Shown piece by piece: positions 27,101 through 40,550 of a stretch of 64,000 nt of DNA; the stretch's first letter is position 1, and each line of letters begins with the position of its first letter. The notes under the pieces are model-generated. The model did not search any database and was not told where the DNA came from. It was given only the letters and a program-made list of their open reading frames with translations. The stretch spans positions 731,693 to 795,692 of the forward strand of contig VZSF01002066.1 in assembly GCA_013398295.1 (NCBI GenBank), read 5' to 3'. Source of the stretch: Chionis minor. Taxonomy: Eukaryota > Chordata > Aves > Charadriiformes > Chionididae. The translations under genes and the position numbers were made by a program.

Positions 27101-29499
27101 TCACAATGACAGCCAGTAAGTATTCCCCTCCTACAGCAGTCCGTGGAGCTAGAGGAAGTTTCAGATTGCATTTATCAGGTTTTTAGTCCATTTTGGCATG
27201 TTGCTTTGTCCAGAAACTGATCATCTAATGAGTGGACTGACTGGCATTACCCAAGAACTTTATTTCATGTGGTTTTGGTACAGTATTGGTAAAGCCAGTG
27301 TATATGTTTCCCACAAAGCAAAACATTAGTTCTTTAAGAAACTATTTCTTAATTTTGGGTTGAGTTATGCCTATGTTTCCTACAGCTACACACAGTGAAA
27401 TACAGAATGCAAATGTAATTCATTAGCAACTGGTACCAAGTAGTAATTGTAGCAAGAACTTTTATCCAAGAAAGGAAAAAAACATCTATCCATGATTAAT
27501 ATCATTTGTTGTGATTTTTTTTCAAGACTATGAGATTAAAAATGTTGCATATAATTTTCGGTAAGCATTTAATGTCCAACTTCACTCCTTATGACACATT
27601 TACCACTATCAAATCAGAAGCATAATGAACATGAACGTGTTCAACGTAGTTATGCGAAAACTCTGCAAAGTTAAAGTACATCTTGTTACTTTCACTAATT
27701 CCATTCTTCTGCTGAGGAGCATGAAGGTACATGAAGAGCATCCATTGAAACGTAATGCAACAATATTTCAAAAGAATAAAAATCAGCAATAGGTTTGCCA
27801 TTACACTAGACCTGTGGGCCTGAAAAAAACCCATAAAAATGGAAGAGGAAGTAAGAGCTAACAAATGAAAAAACAAGCTAATGCCACACACGTCGTGAGT
27901 CAGAGCATTCTTGTAGAGGAAAAAACATATTGCTGTGTCTGTGGGAGAAGTGTTTAAAATCAACACACCTACATAAATACTTCTGCTGTTGGGTTTTGCT
28001 TTTAGCCTTTGCTACACTGTTTGTTATCTCTGCTGAAGTACATCTCAGGGGCAGTAAGACCTAAAACACACCACTGATGGGAATAAAGGAGGACAGATGA
28101 AAAAAACACTATAGGAAAAAGAGAGGGGATAACAAGTAAACTGCCACCGAGGTTTTCTGCAATTATTCTTATGTGCACTCTGCTCCGTCTTTATTTTTTT
28201 TTCAACTATCCCCACCACGCTGCTCTCACGGCTAACACGTCACACATCTGCGCCCAGGGCACGGACACAAACAGCAAAGGCTGCTAAGGGATATGGTGTC
28301 CTGGGCTGGTGCCCAGAACAGTCCTGAAGCCAGTTTATCTGAGTACTAGAAAACCAGAAAAATCTAGTGTAATGAAAATACAAAGCAGATGTAACATTCT
28401 TGTGCCTTTTCCTTTGCAGAAAGATGTCATCCAGCCTGGAATAATATGTACTTAGGAAGTAGCATTAATTTCAACCATTGGCCATATCTCTAGTCAAAGC
28501 AGGAGATCAAAAATGACACTACATCACCATTGCCTGGGTCTCCACTATAGTTTTAACCTTTTATATCAGATAGACCATAAAACAGAATTTTGTTCAGTCT
28601 GCTGTAAAAAGGTAGATGTCCTAAACTCAACAGCACAGTTTCCCTTATCAACCAAACTTGCAATCCCATCAGCAAACATCAATGATTTAGTTGATGGATC
28701 CTCAGTCCTACAATAACTATGGTCATCAGCATTAATTATGATACCTCCTTTTAATTTCTTTACCTGTTGCCATATTAGACTTCGGTGGTGTCTCTCAGAA
28801 CAGACAATACACTGAGCAATGACCATGGAGCTCATCTTACCTCACATTTCTAAAGGCTGCCTTTGTAATCACTCTTTTCTCCTCCAATATTTGAGAATTT
28901 TCTGCAAACAAAAGCAGAAATGGCCTACAGATTTCTTCGGGCAGCTCTAACTTACATGTACAGTTACCCAGGCCTCTCCTGTGGTCAAGGAGAAGAGTAA
29001 AACATCTTTTCTCTTTTGTTTGTAGCAATATCTCACTGTCCAGCATTTCTCTGTTACCGCATTTAGAATATGCTGTTCAGCACATTCTTCACAATTTTTT
29101 TTATGATCTGAGGTATTTAATCCAGTCTTTATGAAGGATGCACCTAAAAGCAAATTTCTTGACAGAATTGGGCCCAAATTATAGCAAACTTCCTGGGTAG
29201 TAGCCCAATACAAGAAGAAGTGGTAAAACATTTTCAAGCACTATTGTTAAACAACACTTAGGCTACTAAGTCTTTTATCCTTGAGATTTTAACTTAATCT
29301 TTGATATGATGACCATTTCAATTTTTTTTTTTTATTCTTTTATATTGAGAGGGTTATATTTTACTACACTTGGTTAATAACTACCTAATTCTCATGATTG
29401 AAATCTCATGTACCAGCTTAATATCCAGTAGGAACAGTGTGTTATCACTCAAAATAATTTCTCTCTAGTATGTGTAATATAGGACGAGTGGTTCCAGAC
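24153..29499. other. Noncoding DNA, ARHGAP15 5' region
   Basis: No gene recognised. The minus-strand frame 26499-27029 (176 codons) is the longest in this part, but it is rich in F, K and L from A/T runs and shows no domain. Confidence 0.65.
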
Positions 29500-29575
29500 A
29501 GGTCTGATCCTGATCTCAGGTTCACAGTGAACCCACTGAAGTCAATGGAGTTACAACAGTGCAAAAGTAGCATCA
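29500..29575. repeat. Ancient amniote interspersed repeat
   Basis: This is the best preserved of three copies: ctgatcctgatctcaggttc, then acccactgaagtcaatggag and ttacaacagtg. The cactgaagtcaatggagtta core is characteristic of the family in reptiles and birds. Confidence 0.55.
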
Positions 29576-32500
29576 AGCGCAGCCGAGAAGAAAAGCCAAA
29601 GCATTTATTGCATTATAGAGCCAGGAATGGAAAAATACTTAATAATAGACTGCAAAATTGAAGGACACAGAATTGCATCATTGTACAGCAGTAACTACGT
29701 TGCATAATTTTGGGTCTAAGAACATACTCTAAGGTAGTTTTGATGACTGAGTTCCTAAGAATTAAAGTGTTAAAATGCAGTACTTCATTCCTCATTCCTG
29801 ATAATGACCACACATGTAAGAATATGTGATTCTCCACTTACAGTACGTCACAGACCCACATGGGTGCAGAGTCTAAGCTGCACAATAACTTACAGATTCT
29901 TACAGTTTGATGCTTCAGTGATTTCCTGCCCATTGACCGCAGCGCTAAAAATATGAGTGGCTTACTGCTATTTTTTCAAGTAGTAATAGCACCTTACACA
30001 ATAAAAAATTAAATGGAAAAAATAAAATAATAGAAGGCTGATATCGAGTCCCTCTTTCTAGCAGATGGCAGCAAAATGTCTCTAACAAAATACACTGTTC
30101 CAATGGAAATATTATTAACCTTTACAAGCTGTTGCTTGTTTTTTCTCAATGATTGGATGAAGAAAGACGTGAAGACAGAAAATTTGAATAGCTGTGCAAT
30201 GGCTATCAATGAGGATTTAAGCAGGGAGGTAAGGTCTGCCTTTGTGTCATTCTGAAATTTTGTAGAATATGATAGCTGAAAGCCCCAGGGTCTCTTCCCT
30301 GCTATATGTGGGCCTTTAAAAATAGCAGGATCAGGTGACAAAGAAAAACAGGGATCTGGAAAAGCTACTTGTACCCTATAGGGCAGAGATCCGTTATCTC
30401 TGGAAATGCTTTCCTATCTGGACAGCAATGCCCTGAGAATTAGAAAGAGAAGAGAATGGGAGAGAGTTACTGTTCCAAAGTTGTGCAGATACAATGACAA
30501 ACTCTTCACATCCATATTTAATGACTACAGATTCAGCTCTAATCCTGTAATCCTCTGTGACCTGCTATCTACAGGACTTCCTTGCACAAATAAAAGCTCG
30601 CTAGAAAATATCGTTAGGATATTACTGGAAACAACAAAACCACATGCAAAGGGGTAAAAGAGCTTCTTCAAGTCAGCAAGTGACTGCAATATGGTCATGT
30701 CTCTTCTTGCATCACTTAGTTTCTTAATTATATTACATGTGAAGGTCTCAGGAAAGGTAACAGCTGTTTCAAAAGTTCGTCTGTCCCAATATATCATATG
30801 GGTTAGCATAATGGAGTCTATTTTCACCACTCCTATGTCAATTTAATATCTCAGTTTCAAGTGGAACTTGAAGCTAAAAGTATCCTTTGTGTACAGTTTG
30901 GCCTGCATATGTTCTGGGAACAGTCGTCCATAGTAGAAATTCAGTTGAATATGTAAAAGAACATGCCTGGGAAAAATTGCTACTTCTAGGTCTTCCTGCT
31001 GGCAGCGCGTTTCATTTCTTTCTGGAGTGCATCTGATTCGTGACACCTGCCTCCATTTTCCATGCTGTGCAAGCTAGACTATAATCCTTCAAACGGCCAA
31101 TATTGGTCATATATACACGGTATTAAAAAAACAAACTATGAATATCGTCTGCTGTGTAATACTTCGAATGCATCCTACAACACCGAATAGCAGAACGACT
31201 ATGGTTTAGTCATTAGACTGATGACAACAAATATTTCCCAGGGTCAGAAAAGTTTATAACAATTTAACTGATTTAACACCAAATAAGACCTGAGAAGCGC
31301 TAGAGGGGCCCAGAGGACTACTGCTTGGTTGCTCCTGACCTGCTCTCACCTGTCAGGTAAGGAAAAAATAATTTCCTTCTACCTCCTTCCTTTCTGCTGT
31401 AAATTTATGTACTGCAGATAAGTAGAGGTTAGAGTCGTGTGTTTCAAACCACCACAGGTAAGACTGACCACCTCTAAACTTATTTTACACCTGCATATGC
31501 TGCTTGTCACACAGTAACTTTTTAGCTTAAAGCTGTCTATTTCTGAATAAAAAGAATCCAATGTTTTCCCTAGGAAGATCACATAAGAATCACAAATTTT
31601 CTCCGGTGCTTGAAAGAAATCTGTTCCTATAGCCTAAATGTTCAGAAAAGTGTTGTTACTTTTAATGTTGCCAGATCTGAAGTGATGAGATACTACGGGA
31701 AAGGTTATTCTTGCAGTATTTACAGATACAAGCAGAAGCAGAAGTGACAGAAATTTCAAAGTAAGACTGCTTGAAATACTTCCAGCTCAATTTTGCAGAA
31801 CTTCTCCTCGCAGAGACTCAGATATTCATCCAAACTTTCCATGCTTACCTGAACTAGACATGTGGTGATGGTAATTTTGGAACAGCCCAAACTCTCTGGA
31901 GAAGTGGAAGAGTTAGTGCCACGAGACAAACTGATGTATTAGAAAAATATTTTTTAAACGCCTGAAAGCTCGCTGCAAATAGCCAAAGAAACAAACTTCC
32001 TGTAAGTTTAAATTTCACAGCTTTGCCAATAGAAATTTCAGTTTCAGTTTGACAGCGGCTGTATAAACAAGCTATCGTAAGGCCAGCTCGTGTAGGACAG
32101 TACAGCACATTTGTGACCTGCATCACATTCATGTACATGCACATGTTCCTCTGGCTGCTCCACCACAGAGGAAGCACCTCATGGTCGTCACTGAGTAAGA
32201 CTACCCACAAGTTTTATCCCACTCTACCTCTGAATCTGTTAAAAACTACTGAACACTTGGCAGAGTTGTAAGTTGTGCCTCAGTTTGCCTCCTGGTCCTT
32301 AGTTCCTGCAGCAGCAGCATCCCCATCACTAGGAAAAAAGGCCATCTTGAGCTCTGTTAAGGTTTTGGTGAAGCCGGGGTAGTTGTTTTAACCTCATCTT
32401 AGAGTCCCTCAGCTTAGTGATTTAAATGCACATTTGCCATTTATCCATTTTGCAGTTCCATGTACCCGTCATCCTACAGAAAACACGTCTGTCAAACTGA

Positions 32501-35500
32501 GATACTGAAATTATTGAATAGGAAAGGCTCTAAAGCTTCTCAGATTTTAAAAACTAATTAAAAAAATAAACTTATCATAAAACTCTTTCTTTTTTATTTA
32601 AAACTTACAATAAAACTATGTCTTTCTGACACTGCCTGCCTCAATAGCGTCTACAACAAAAGGCTTGCCCCTTATTGGGACAGTCAGACCCAGCTCCCCA
32701 GGATAAGGTTTGATCCTCTGCTGTGCACATGAACAGTCCCTCCTACCCTCTCTCAGTCTTCCTCCATACATAGCTGCAGCAGTTTTGGTGCTGCGATCCT
32801 GCAGCTGCTCCCTTACTTCTTCTCACGGCTCCCACTTCCCATCTGAGGGGCCAGAAAAAAGCTCCAGACACTTTTAATCTGTTCCCACACTCCATCTCCA
32901 CTTTCCTTTGCAGAGCTCCCAGTGCTGCTCTCGTAGGAGACGCTGCTGTGAAACGCAGCACAGCCAGCACCTACAATTTTAGGAGAAAACTTTTAAGCTA
33001 CAGCAGGAACTAGAAGGGGAAACTGTTTGTGGCTTGCACCAAGCAAGCCCCTCTTCTGCATTTTGTGCCCCCCCACCCCCTCATCCCGTTTGCTTTCTCC
33101 AGCAGCCACCTCTGCCGTGGCCCAGAAGGCAGCAGGAGTTCCTGCCCCACCACGCTGCTCCTCAACACCATGTGGCAAAGCAGGGAGAAGACAAAGGCAT
33201 TTGTTTTCTGTGATAGTACCTGACATCACGTTGTGTAGCTAAGATGTCTGCTTTCAGCAAAAGGGGAAATACCACAGGCATGGTGGTGTCAAAAATGTCA
33301 TTTCTTTTGTTATGCAAGAAGTTTGAGCATAGGCTCTGTTAATTGTACCTAAAATTTTTACTGCAAATACACATTGCTTTGTGAGGGAGCAATGAACACT
33401 TTATTTCACAAAGGCGGTTCAGGATGACTCCAGAAACCTTGCATGCATGCTCTCTGCAGGCCAGGGCACCGGAGCCCACCTGCACCACCAGTCCCACCAC
33501 AGACGTGCTGCACTTGGTGAGAGGGGTCAGAGGCAGCAGCAGCGACAGCAGAGCCAAATCCACGTGTGCACACCAACAGTCATAGTGGGAAGACTGGCAG
33601 CCATTCATCTGCCCCCAACATTGTTAAGAGCACAAACACTTAACAAGTATTACACTTGCCACCAGCCCTGGGTTTATTTGGTAGCGTGGTAACATGCCGA
33701 GCTGATGGACCCCTTGGATCCATTGTTGGCTGAAATTGCTGCACTCAGCTCAAGTGAGCCCTTGCAGTCCCACATACCTGAGTGAAAATGCCCTTACAGT
33801 GCATCAATATTATTCCCTAAACATCTGTATCTTGGTTCATGATACAGGCGTGGTAAGAAATCTCTGCCCTTAACTTTTTTCATTCTTTTATTTTATACAA
33901 TTTTTGCTCCACATCTTAATAGACTCCCTCTCTTCACTTACACTCTAGGAAAGATTTTTTAAAAACACCCAAACTTTAGGTGAAAATTAAAACTAGAAAA
34001 TAAGCTTTCCAATTAAAATCTCTGCGTAGCAATTTGGAATGTCTCAGGTCTGTATGACTGCATACTACTCAACCCAGAGCCAGTGCTAGACCATCCAAAG
34101 GAAAGTCAAGAATGGGTTGAACAGACTAGTTTCTCTAAGCCTCTGCCAAGACTGGGGGCACCCCTTGTCTTTCGCATGACCTAGGGATTAATGAACAAGG
34201 AGGAACTGACATGCTTTTACTTGGTCTGTTTCCGCTTCCTTTGCCACTCCAAGAAGAGTGGATGGATTAATGCCAGTTCCTAGTCCAAAAATCATCACAA
34301 GAATTTGATAACTCATTACTGCTGGTTACTATACTTCAGGTTTTTTGCTAATAAAGTAACCAAACATGCAATATACTGCTGATAATAGAAACATTAATCT
34401 TTCTAGATCAAGCCTCAGCACTACACAGCCCCAAGCACAAAAGGCAGCATGTGTCAGAGCAGCTCGGCCAGTTGGAAAGTCTGATGTAACGCCTTCCTGG
34501 TGGAAAATATTGGTTCATTTGCAGCAAAGCTATTCGGTGGAAATGAATTTTCTTTCAGAGGGCCCAGAGAGGCTTCTGTTGGTATATGCTGTGGATGCCC
34601 ACAGTGTTACCATCAGGCTCTCCTGCAATGTGTGGGGCAGTTTGGCTCTGGCCACCGTCACCACCTGGGCTGAGGATCCCCCAACCAGTGGAACATGCTG
34701 CCAGCCTTGGGCCCATTTCCCCACCGTGGACCGCTCAGTTCCTCCAACTCCACCATCCCAAGCAGACATCTGGCTGGCCCAGCAGCAGGTGTCTCCTGAA
34801 CCACAGCTGCAACAGAAACACCAGAAATGCTGAGAGCATCCTGACACCCAGCAGGCTGGTGACCAACCCACCAGCTCTGGAGGTGACTCTCTTGGAGACA
34901 GAGCTCCACAACTTCAATTGTCTTCACAAAATATCTGTGTCATTTCCTCCTCACCCACAAAGGAAGAGAGTTTAGTAACATCCTGAGCAGCATACAAACA
35001 AGTACAGGTGCTAAGCTCTACGCTCAGGAGGAGCTTCGGTATCTGGTTCAGATAGGTGCTTCGGTATCTGATTCAGCACCAAATACAGTGGTGGCTTTGC
35101 TCAGGGTGTGGCAGGAAAAGAAATAAGAAACAAAGAGCAGGCATGTACTTAAAGCGTGTCTCTTCAGCTCTCAGCCACATTCACTTCCTCCTTTTTTTTC
35201 TGTTTTTCCTCCTTTTCTCCCCCCCCCCCTTATCATGTTGCAGTTGTGCCGAAAACTGGTGGATGTCTTGGAATCAGAAGTCACTTTAAGTTCATTTGTT
35301 CAAGGACTGTGCCTGTTTATTATATCAGGCACAGGCTTTGGAAGAAACATCCATGCAAACCACAGTACAAACCCGTAATACTCAGCTTAACTACAAATGA
35401 ATGATTTAATACCTGTCAATCTCAAATAGCAGGAAGTGTTATATTGTGTCTTAAACAACCTTAAACCACTAACCATAGCAATATCAAACTTCCTTAGTTA

Positions 35501-38500
35501 ATTTATTGAAGAAATGCTTCAATAAGCATCTGTGCACTGAGTTAGTATTTTACTATGTAACTTGTACATATGCCCAGAAGTTTACAAGCTAATTCAGAGA
35601 ATACCAGTATCTGTTAGATAACCTTCTGATTAACCCTACTTAATTCCCAAAACAATTCTTTCTCATCCTAAGTAAGGTGAATGAAAATACAGGGAAATTA
35701 AGAGAAAAAGGCCAGAATTTCCAAACATGTATGAATTTTGAATTCTCAGTTTCTGGCAAACAGGACTTACTTTTACACATGCCAGACCTCAACACTTCCA
35801 GGCGACTTTGGCATGAGCCAATAACGCACTGAAAATGTGCTTCAGCATCACCTAGCTGCATCCACAGACGGAGCTCTAGCACGAGTTAGGTTTACGCCAT
35901 GGTCAGTTTGCAACATCTAAACATCCGTGCCCAGAAAATTAATGCCTGCTTTTCTCATTCAGACAGCCTTCTTAAAAAAACAATCCAAAGCATTTTTTTT
36001 TTCCTTCTATTTCAGCTGGCCTGGAAGCTTGCACCCCAAGGTTCTTCAAGTTCTAATAAAGATGATGGGAGTCCACAGACTCTGATAGGAACTCTCACTC
36101 TTAAAATGAAAATAGGTCTGCATTGAGGAAGTCCCTGTGCAAACGAGGAGCTAGCAGTGTTTGTTTTGTAGTGAGTCTCCAAAACAACCTTTTTATAGTA
36201 TTCCGCAAAGCAGGGAAGACTGACAGAGGCATGTTGAGTGTGTGAAGGCACAAACTTGACATCTAGCACAGCAAAAGAACAACCTCCTCTATTCTTCAGA
36301 TGTCTATAAGAGAGTTTTCAGTGAAATTAAGGTTCATTGAGACTTCTGGTTGAAGCAGGCTAACCTTACGAGAAGGTCTCAGAAGCAGGTAACACCAATG
36401 CCTCCTGACCTAGACCAAGCTCACAGGTTCCCAAGTGCGCTCCCAAGAGGGAGATGTGCCGTTGTGAGCAAGCTGAAGGCAGCAGGGTCTTCAGCCCACT
36501 CTGAGACTAAAAGGACATTCCAGCAACCAGTTTGATGGTGACAAAAGCTGTTGGAAGCGACCACAAGATGGAAAAGAGGGACAGTTGTGTGCAGGTTGTG
36601 CCATCAGGTAAAGAAATCTGTTGTTGTGCTCTGAATGGCACTTGAATTACCATGGAAGATACACGGTCAAAGCTGGGTCCAAATTTTATCCCATCTCTCT
36701 TCCTCAGGACTAATGCTGTCAACAAATGAAACCAGGAGAGCCATCAAAGCATCTTTATGTAGGTGGTATCCACCAGTACCAGCTTCTGTCTTTGTAGCAC
36801 TGAGAAATAGGTTTGATGCATGCATGTGGAAGTCTTGCTTAGGAGAAAAGTGAGACGTAGAGACTTGAGGTAGAGCTCAAGTGATGCTTTGTTTTGACTT
36901 TAAAAGAGGTCAGCCCAAACATCACCTACATGTACAGGATGAGGATACATTCTATACAACTGCCATGTTTCAGGGTCCTAATTAAGAAGACACCTAAGCA
37001 CTAACAGACTTCAACACTGAGAGACATTTTTTAGCAGCATGTGGGGTTTAGCAACTCATTGAATGGTTAGCAACTCTCAGTGACTGAGCTGACACAGCAC
37101 AGAAGCATCTAAAAAAAAAAGTCAAGAAAAATAGGCACGGATCAGAATTACACATTGTGAGCCTAAAAACATTCAAAAGATGCTGCCTATGACCCACTAA
37201 GCCCCACATGACTCAGTAGAAATAGGTCATGAGAAGACAGTGATTCCATTGCTATAAACCTGTGGGACTCCTAAGCAGAGAACCAAGCTGAGCAGCACAG
37301 CAAAAGCCATCCTCACTACAGCACTAGAGATCATGATGGGTCCTCTGTCCCACTTGCGTGGGATACTACTTTTTAGAGCCTGGCCTGAAGGTCATCACTG
37401 CAAAGAAGTATTAATTTCTGGGACCAGAAACAGAGGAATCCAATCCAGAGCTGAGTACAGCTGTTGCAGTTAAGCTAGCACCACGCTGGAGGTTGTGGTG
37501 TGCCACTCAAACAACAGGGGAAGAATCAAAATGCATCTCTGTCACCATTTTTAGTCTCTGATTCCCGCTTGCTCAGGGTGGAGAGGATTCAGTCCTCTCC
37601 TTTGCTGCCCTGGCAACCTCAGCCCTGGTGAGGGGCTACCACGGAAGACACACAAACCCATGCTTGGTCAGGAAAAGATGGAGTATCTCTTCCAAACCAG
37701 GGTGTCTCTTGTATCAAACAAAAGGAAGTTTCTTCAAGAAATGTTGCCAAAAAAAGGCAAAGTTTTTTTGTAATTTAATAATAGTGTACAGCAGGAGCTT
37801 TAAAACACAGAGTGCTTCAGCTGTTCACTCTATTTGGAAAAGAAAATGAACAAATGTATGTTACAGATGTAATTGGATTGGGGAGGTAAAGTGAACAAGA
37901 GATGCTGCTTTTAAATGAATTTCCTTTGGACACAAAGAAGTAAGTTGCGGAGAAGGGAGAAAATAAAGAAAAATAACTCTGAGAATTCAAACTGCTTTCC
38001 TAAATCTCACAGCTCTGTGGAAAATGCATTTCAAATGACTTTAAGACATTGCAACAGTAACATAAAACCCACTACAAACACAGCCCAGGAAGAGAACATG
38101 TTCTTTTTATACAATTTCCCTGCCTGTGCTGATTTGTGTATGCAGGCGGGACAGCTTTTTTTCTCCAAAAAGTACAGAAAATTTGAAATGTAATCTTACA
38201 ACACTATGCTAAAATCTGTCTCCAATTAGTATGCACAATTTCAAAATGAGCTTCAAGCCACATGTGATATCTTTCAACTCTGACCCATATTTCCAAAAGA
38301 AAAACAAGTTGCTTCGTACGATAAGGCTATCAGTTACAAACACGAGTCCATGTCACAAAGTTTGCAGCAAACGACACGTTACCAGGAAAAAAAATCTTCA
38401 CCGCAGAACAAATCTCGCTAATTCTGGCTTTCCTTTATGTGGCCCATAATCAAAGTGTTATATTGTGTTATTTGAACACCTTCCTAAATTACTATTTCCT

Positions 38501-39958
38501 TGTAAGGCTCCGAAGGCCAGAAAGCAGTGTTTGCCCACTGACGGCAATGCAAAGCTATCTTTTCTGATAGAAAGCTTTGAGTGGGATGAGGACTCAGGAC
38601 ACGCAACCTTTTTCTGGCCAGCTCTGAAGCAGAGGAGGAATTAGTCTGGATCTAAACAGCCTCATGGAGGAAACATGCTGCCGTGATATCTCCAATGACC
38701 GGCTCCACGAGGAACACTTGATAGTACACATAGACAAACCAAGGAATTTTTTTTATACAACGTCCTTTAGGCCACCCCGTGTCCTATCCCTATTAGCACT
38801 ACTGGTGAATAATAGAGTGGTACCAAACTTTTTGATATCGATCGGGGCAGTCTCTAGCAATACCGAGCATCAACTAGACGCTACCCTTACTACTCGCTAA
38901 CTCTTACAGTATCCACTGCTACTAATCACCTCCCTCCTGGCCACCAGCAGGAAAGTCAGTTAATCAAACAGGGCTAAGTTGCACCTGGCAAAGGCAAATC
39001 CTGGGAAACATGATCTAGTTTCATTTCCCAACCAGTGCCGCCAAAGTTTTCTACCTTTCGGGGACAATTAGTTAGTACCGTCAGGGATAAGAGAAGTAAT
39101 TAGTGGTTTGGGATACTAGAGAGGGTCAGATATAGTTACCTCTTGCATAGGAGACAACAGATTTGCTAGATTCTGAATAGTAAATTTGTCTTTAAAACTT
39201 CATTTTACACCTGTACCCTCCACGTTGTTGCTCGTTGCTTTCAAATTCACAAATGCCAACAGAAACAATTGTGAAATTAACATAATCCATACTGAACACG
39301 TACAAAATACATGTAGTTATGTTAATTTTTAAAATCTTTAGCAATAGGTTTCTTAAACTGAATTAAGATGAATTTAAGGCTCCTTACCTACAGCCTCACG
39401 GGCGTCGTTGTCTCATCTCAAACTGCCATCAACCAGCAACAGTTTTAACTATTTCAAAAAACGGAAAACATCTAGGTCACATGTCTATCGACAGCATTTG
39501 GGTTAATCTCACACAGCTCATAAAGATAGAAAGAAAGTAGGGAAAAAAAGTAAAATAAAACCACTTCCTGCAACAGCAGAAGCTAAGCATCTCACCAGTG
39601 AGCGACTTACACCCAGGTTTAGTGCAAAACTCTTCCGGATTGGATAAAAAGCCAAATTTTAAAGTATGAAAGCAGCTCCTCTGTTAAAATTGCAACAAAC
39701 AGGGAGGGTTAGTTTTTGCAGAAGGTAAACATGAGATTTAAAAGGAAATGCTGAAAGGAATTACGATTCTAAGCCTCAAGACAACTTCCCTTTTCTTACC
39801 TTCAATGAAACCCTTTGAGTACTGAAATAAATAGCTTGCAACGAAATCTGCTTTGCTATTTTGAAATGTAACCTTAGTAAACATGGCACTTACAATACTG
39901 TTACTTTAGATTTATAAAATAACAAATTCTAGCCAATCAGAGAGTTTGCAACTAAAAG
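29576..39958. other. Noncoding DNA, ARHGAP15 5' region or intergenic
   Basis: Somewhat GC-richer patches occur at 32690-33230, 33420-33560 and 34600-34900; they give frames up to 155 codons without recognisable products. The untranslated first exon and promoter of ARHGAP15 may be in this interval, or up to the KYNU 3' end, but nothing marks them clearly. Confidence 0.6.
35033..35075. repeat. Short tandem duplication, period 25
   Basis: gcttcggtatctggttca at 35033-35050 recurs with one change (gattca) at 35058-35075. Confidence 0.8.
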
Positions 39959-39982
39959 AAAAAAAAAAAAAAAAAAAAAAAA
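39959..39982. repeat. Poly(A) tract
   Basis: 24 A followed by ttttagaattccct and an n at 39997. A second A run starts 53 bp further on. Confidence 0.9.
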
Positions 39983-40032
39983 TTTTAGAATTCCCTNCTA
40001 ATAAATTGTTACATTAAAATTAGTCACAGTTT

Positions 40033-40034
<2 letters not shown>

Positions 40035-40066
<32 letters not shown>
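40035..40066. repeat. Poly(A) tract, 32 A
   Basis: An uninterrupted A run immediately precedes the CpG-enriched segment. An aataaa lies about 35 bp upstream, so the 50-bp block between the two A runs resembles the tail of a retroposed transcript, but it is too short to assign. Confidence 0.9.
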
Positions 40067-40068
<2 letters not shown>

Positions 40069-40079
40069 CTTGTAGTATT

Positions 40080-40550
40080 GCCTGGGGAAGGTCACCCCGA
40101 TAAACACTTCTCTTTCTTTGATTTTCTGTTTTAACACTTCTCTTTCTTTGATTTTCTGTTTTAACACTTCTCCATGCAGCAGCCCCTGCAGAAGCACAGG
40201 CACACACAGCTGCTGCCCCGCTGCACTTCCCGCAGCCTCTCGCGCTGTAACGGTCCCTCTCAGGCAGGGGGAACCCAGAGAACCAACAGATTCGGGGGCA
40301 GCTCTGCACCTTCGGGACTCTAGAAATGCCTCTTGCATACACCTTCACCAGCCTCTTCCGCCTTTTTTGTTTTTCAGCAAGAAACAATACTATTGTTCCG
40401 GTATTTCTGGGTTGACTTACAAAACAAGGACTCATCTCCCCGATACAGTGGGGTTCCCCATGCAGGGCAGGGTCGTGGTGCTGTGTGAAGACCATCATGG
40501 TGCTGGTCAGGCTCCAGAGTGCTCTGTTGATGCTTTGGCAGAGTAGGGGG
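40080..40550. other. CpG-enriched unclassified segment
   Basis: This 470-bp block is visibly richer in GC and CpG (for example ctctcgcgctgtaacggtcc, attcgggggcagc, accttcgggactc) than its AT-rich surroundings. It is bounded at the left by a 32-A run and contains the 30-bp tandem repeat. Long frames cross it on both strands (142 codons plus, 166 minus) but none looks like a known protein. It could be a solo LTR or an ARHGAP15 upstream exon or promoter. I cannot decide. Confidence 0.4.
40103..40172. repeat. 30-bp tandem repeat, 2.3 copies
   Basis: A unit beginning aacacttctctttctttgat is present at 40103 and 40133 with no differences, plus ten bases of a third copy at 40163. Perfect identity points to a recent duplication or slippage. 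Confidence 0.9.

Noticed and set aside
31195..31240. tRNA-like words (tggtttagtcattagactga)
   Set aside because: Only a vague resemblance to a tRNA-derived SINE head; no A and B box pair at the right spacing and no cloverleaf.
34366..34833. 155-codon plus-strand frame and its antisense frames
   Set aside because: Local GC-richer composition lengthens frames on both strands at once; the peptides have no recognisable family motif.
39998..40498. 166-codon minus-strand frame
   Set aside because: It ends in a run of F encoded by the poly(T) complement of the A tract and includes the direct-repeat peptide from the 30-bp duplication; no domain and no splice context.
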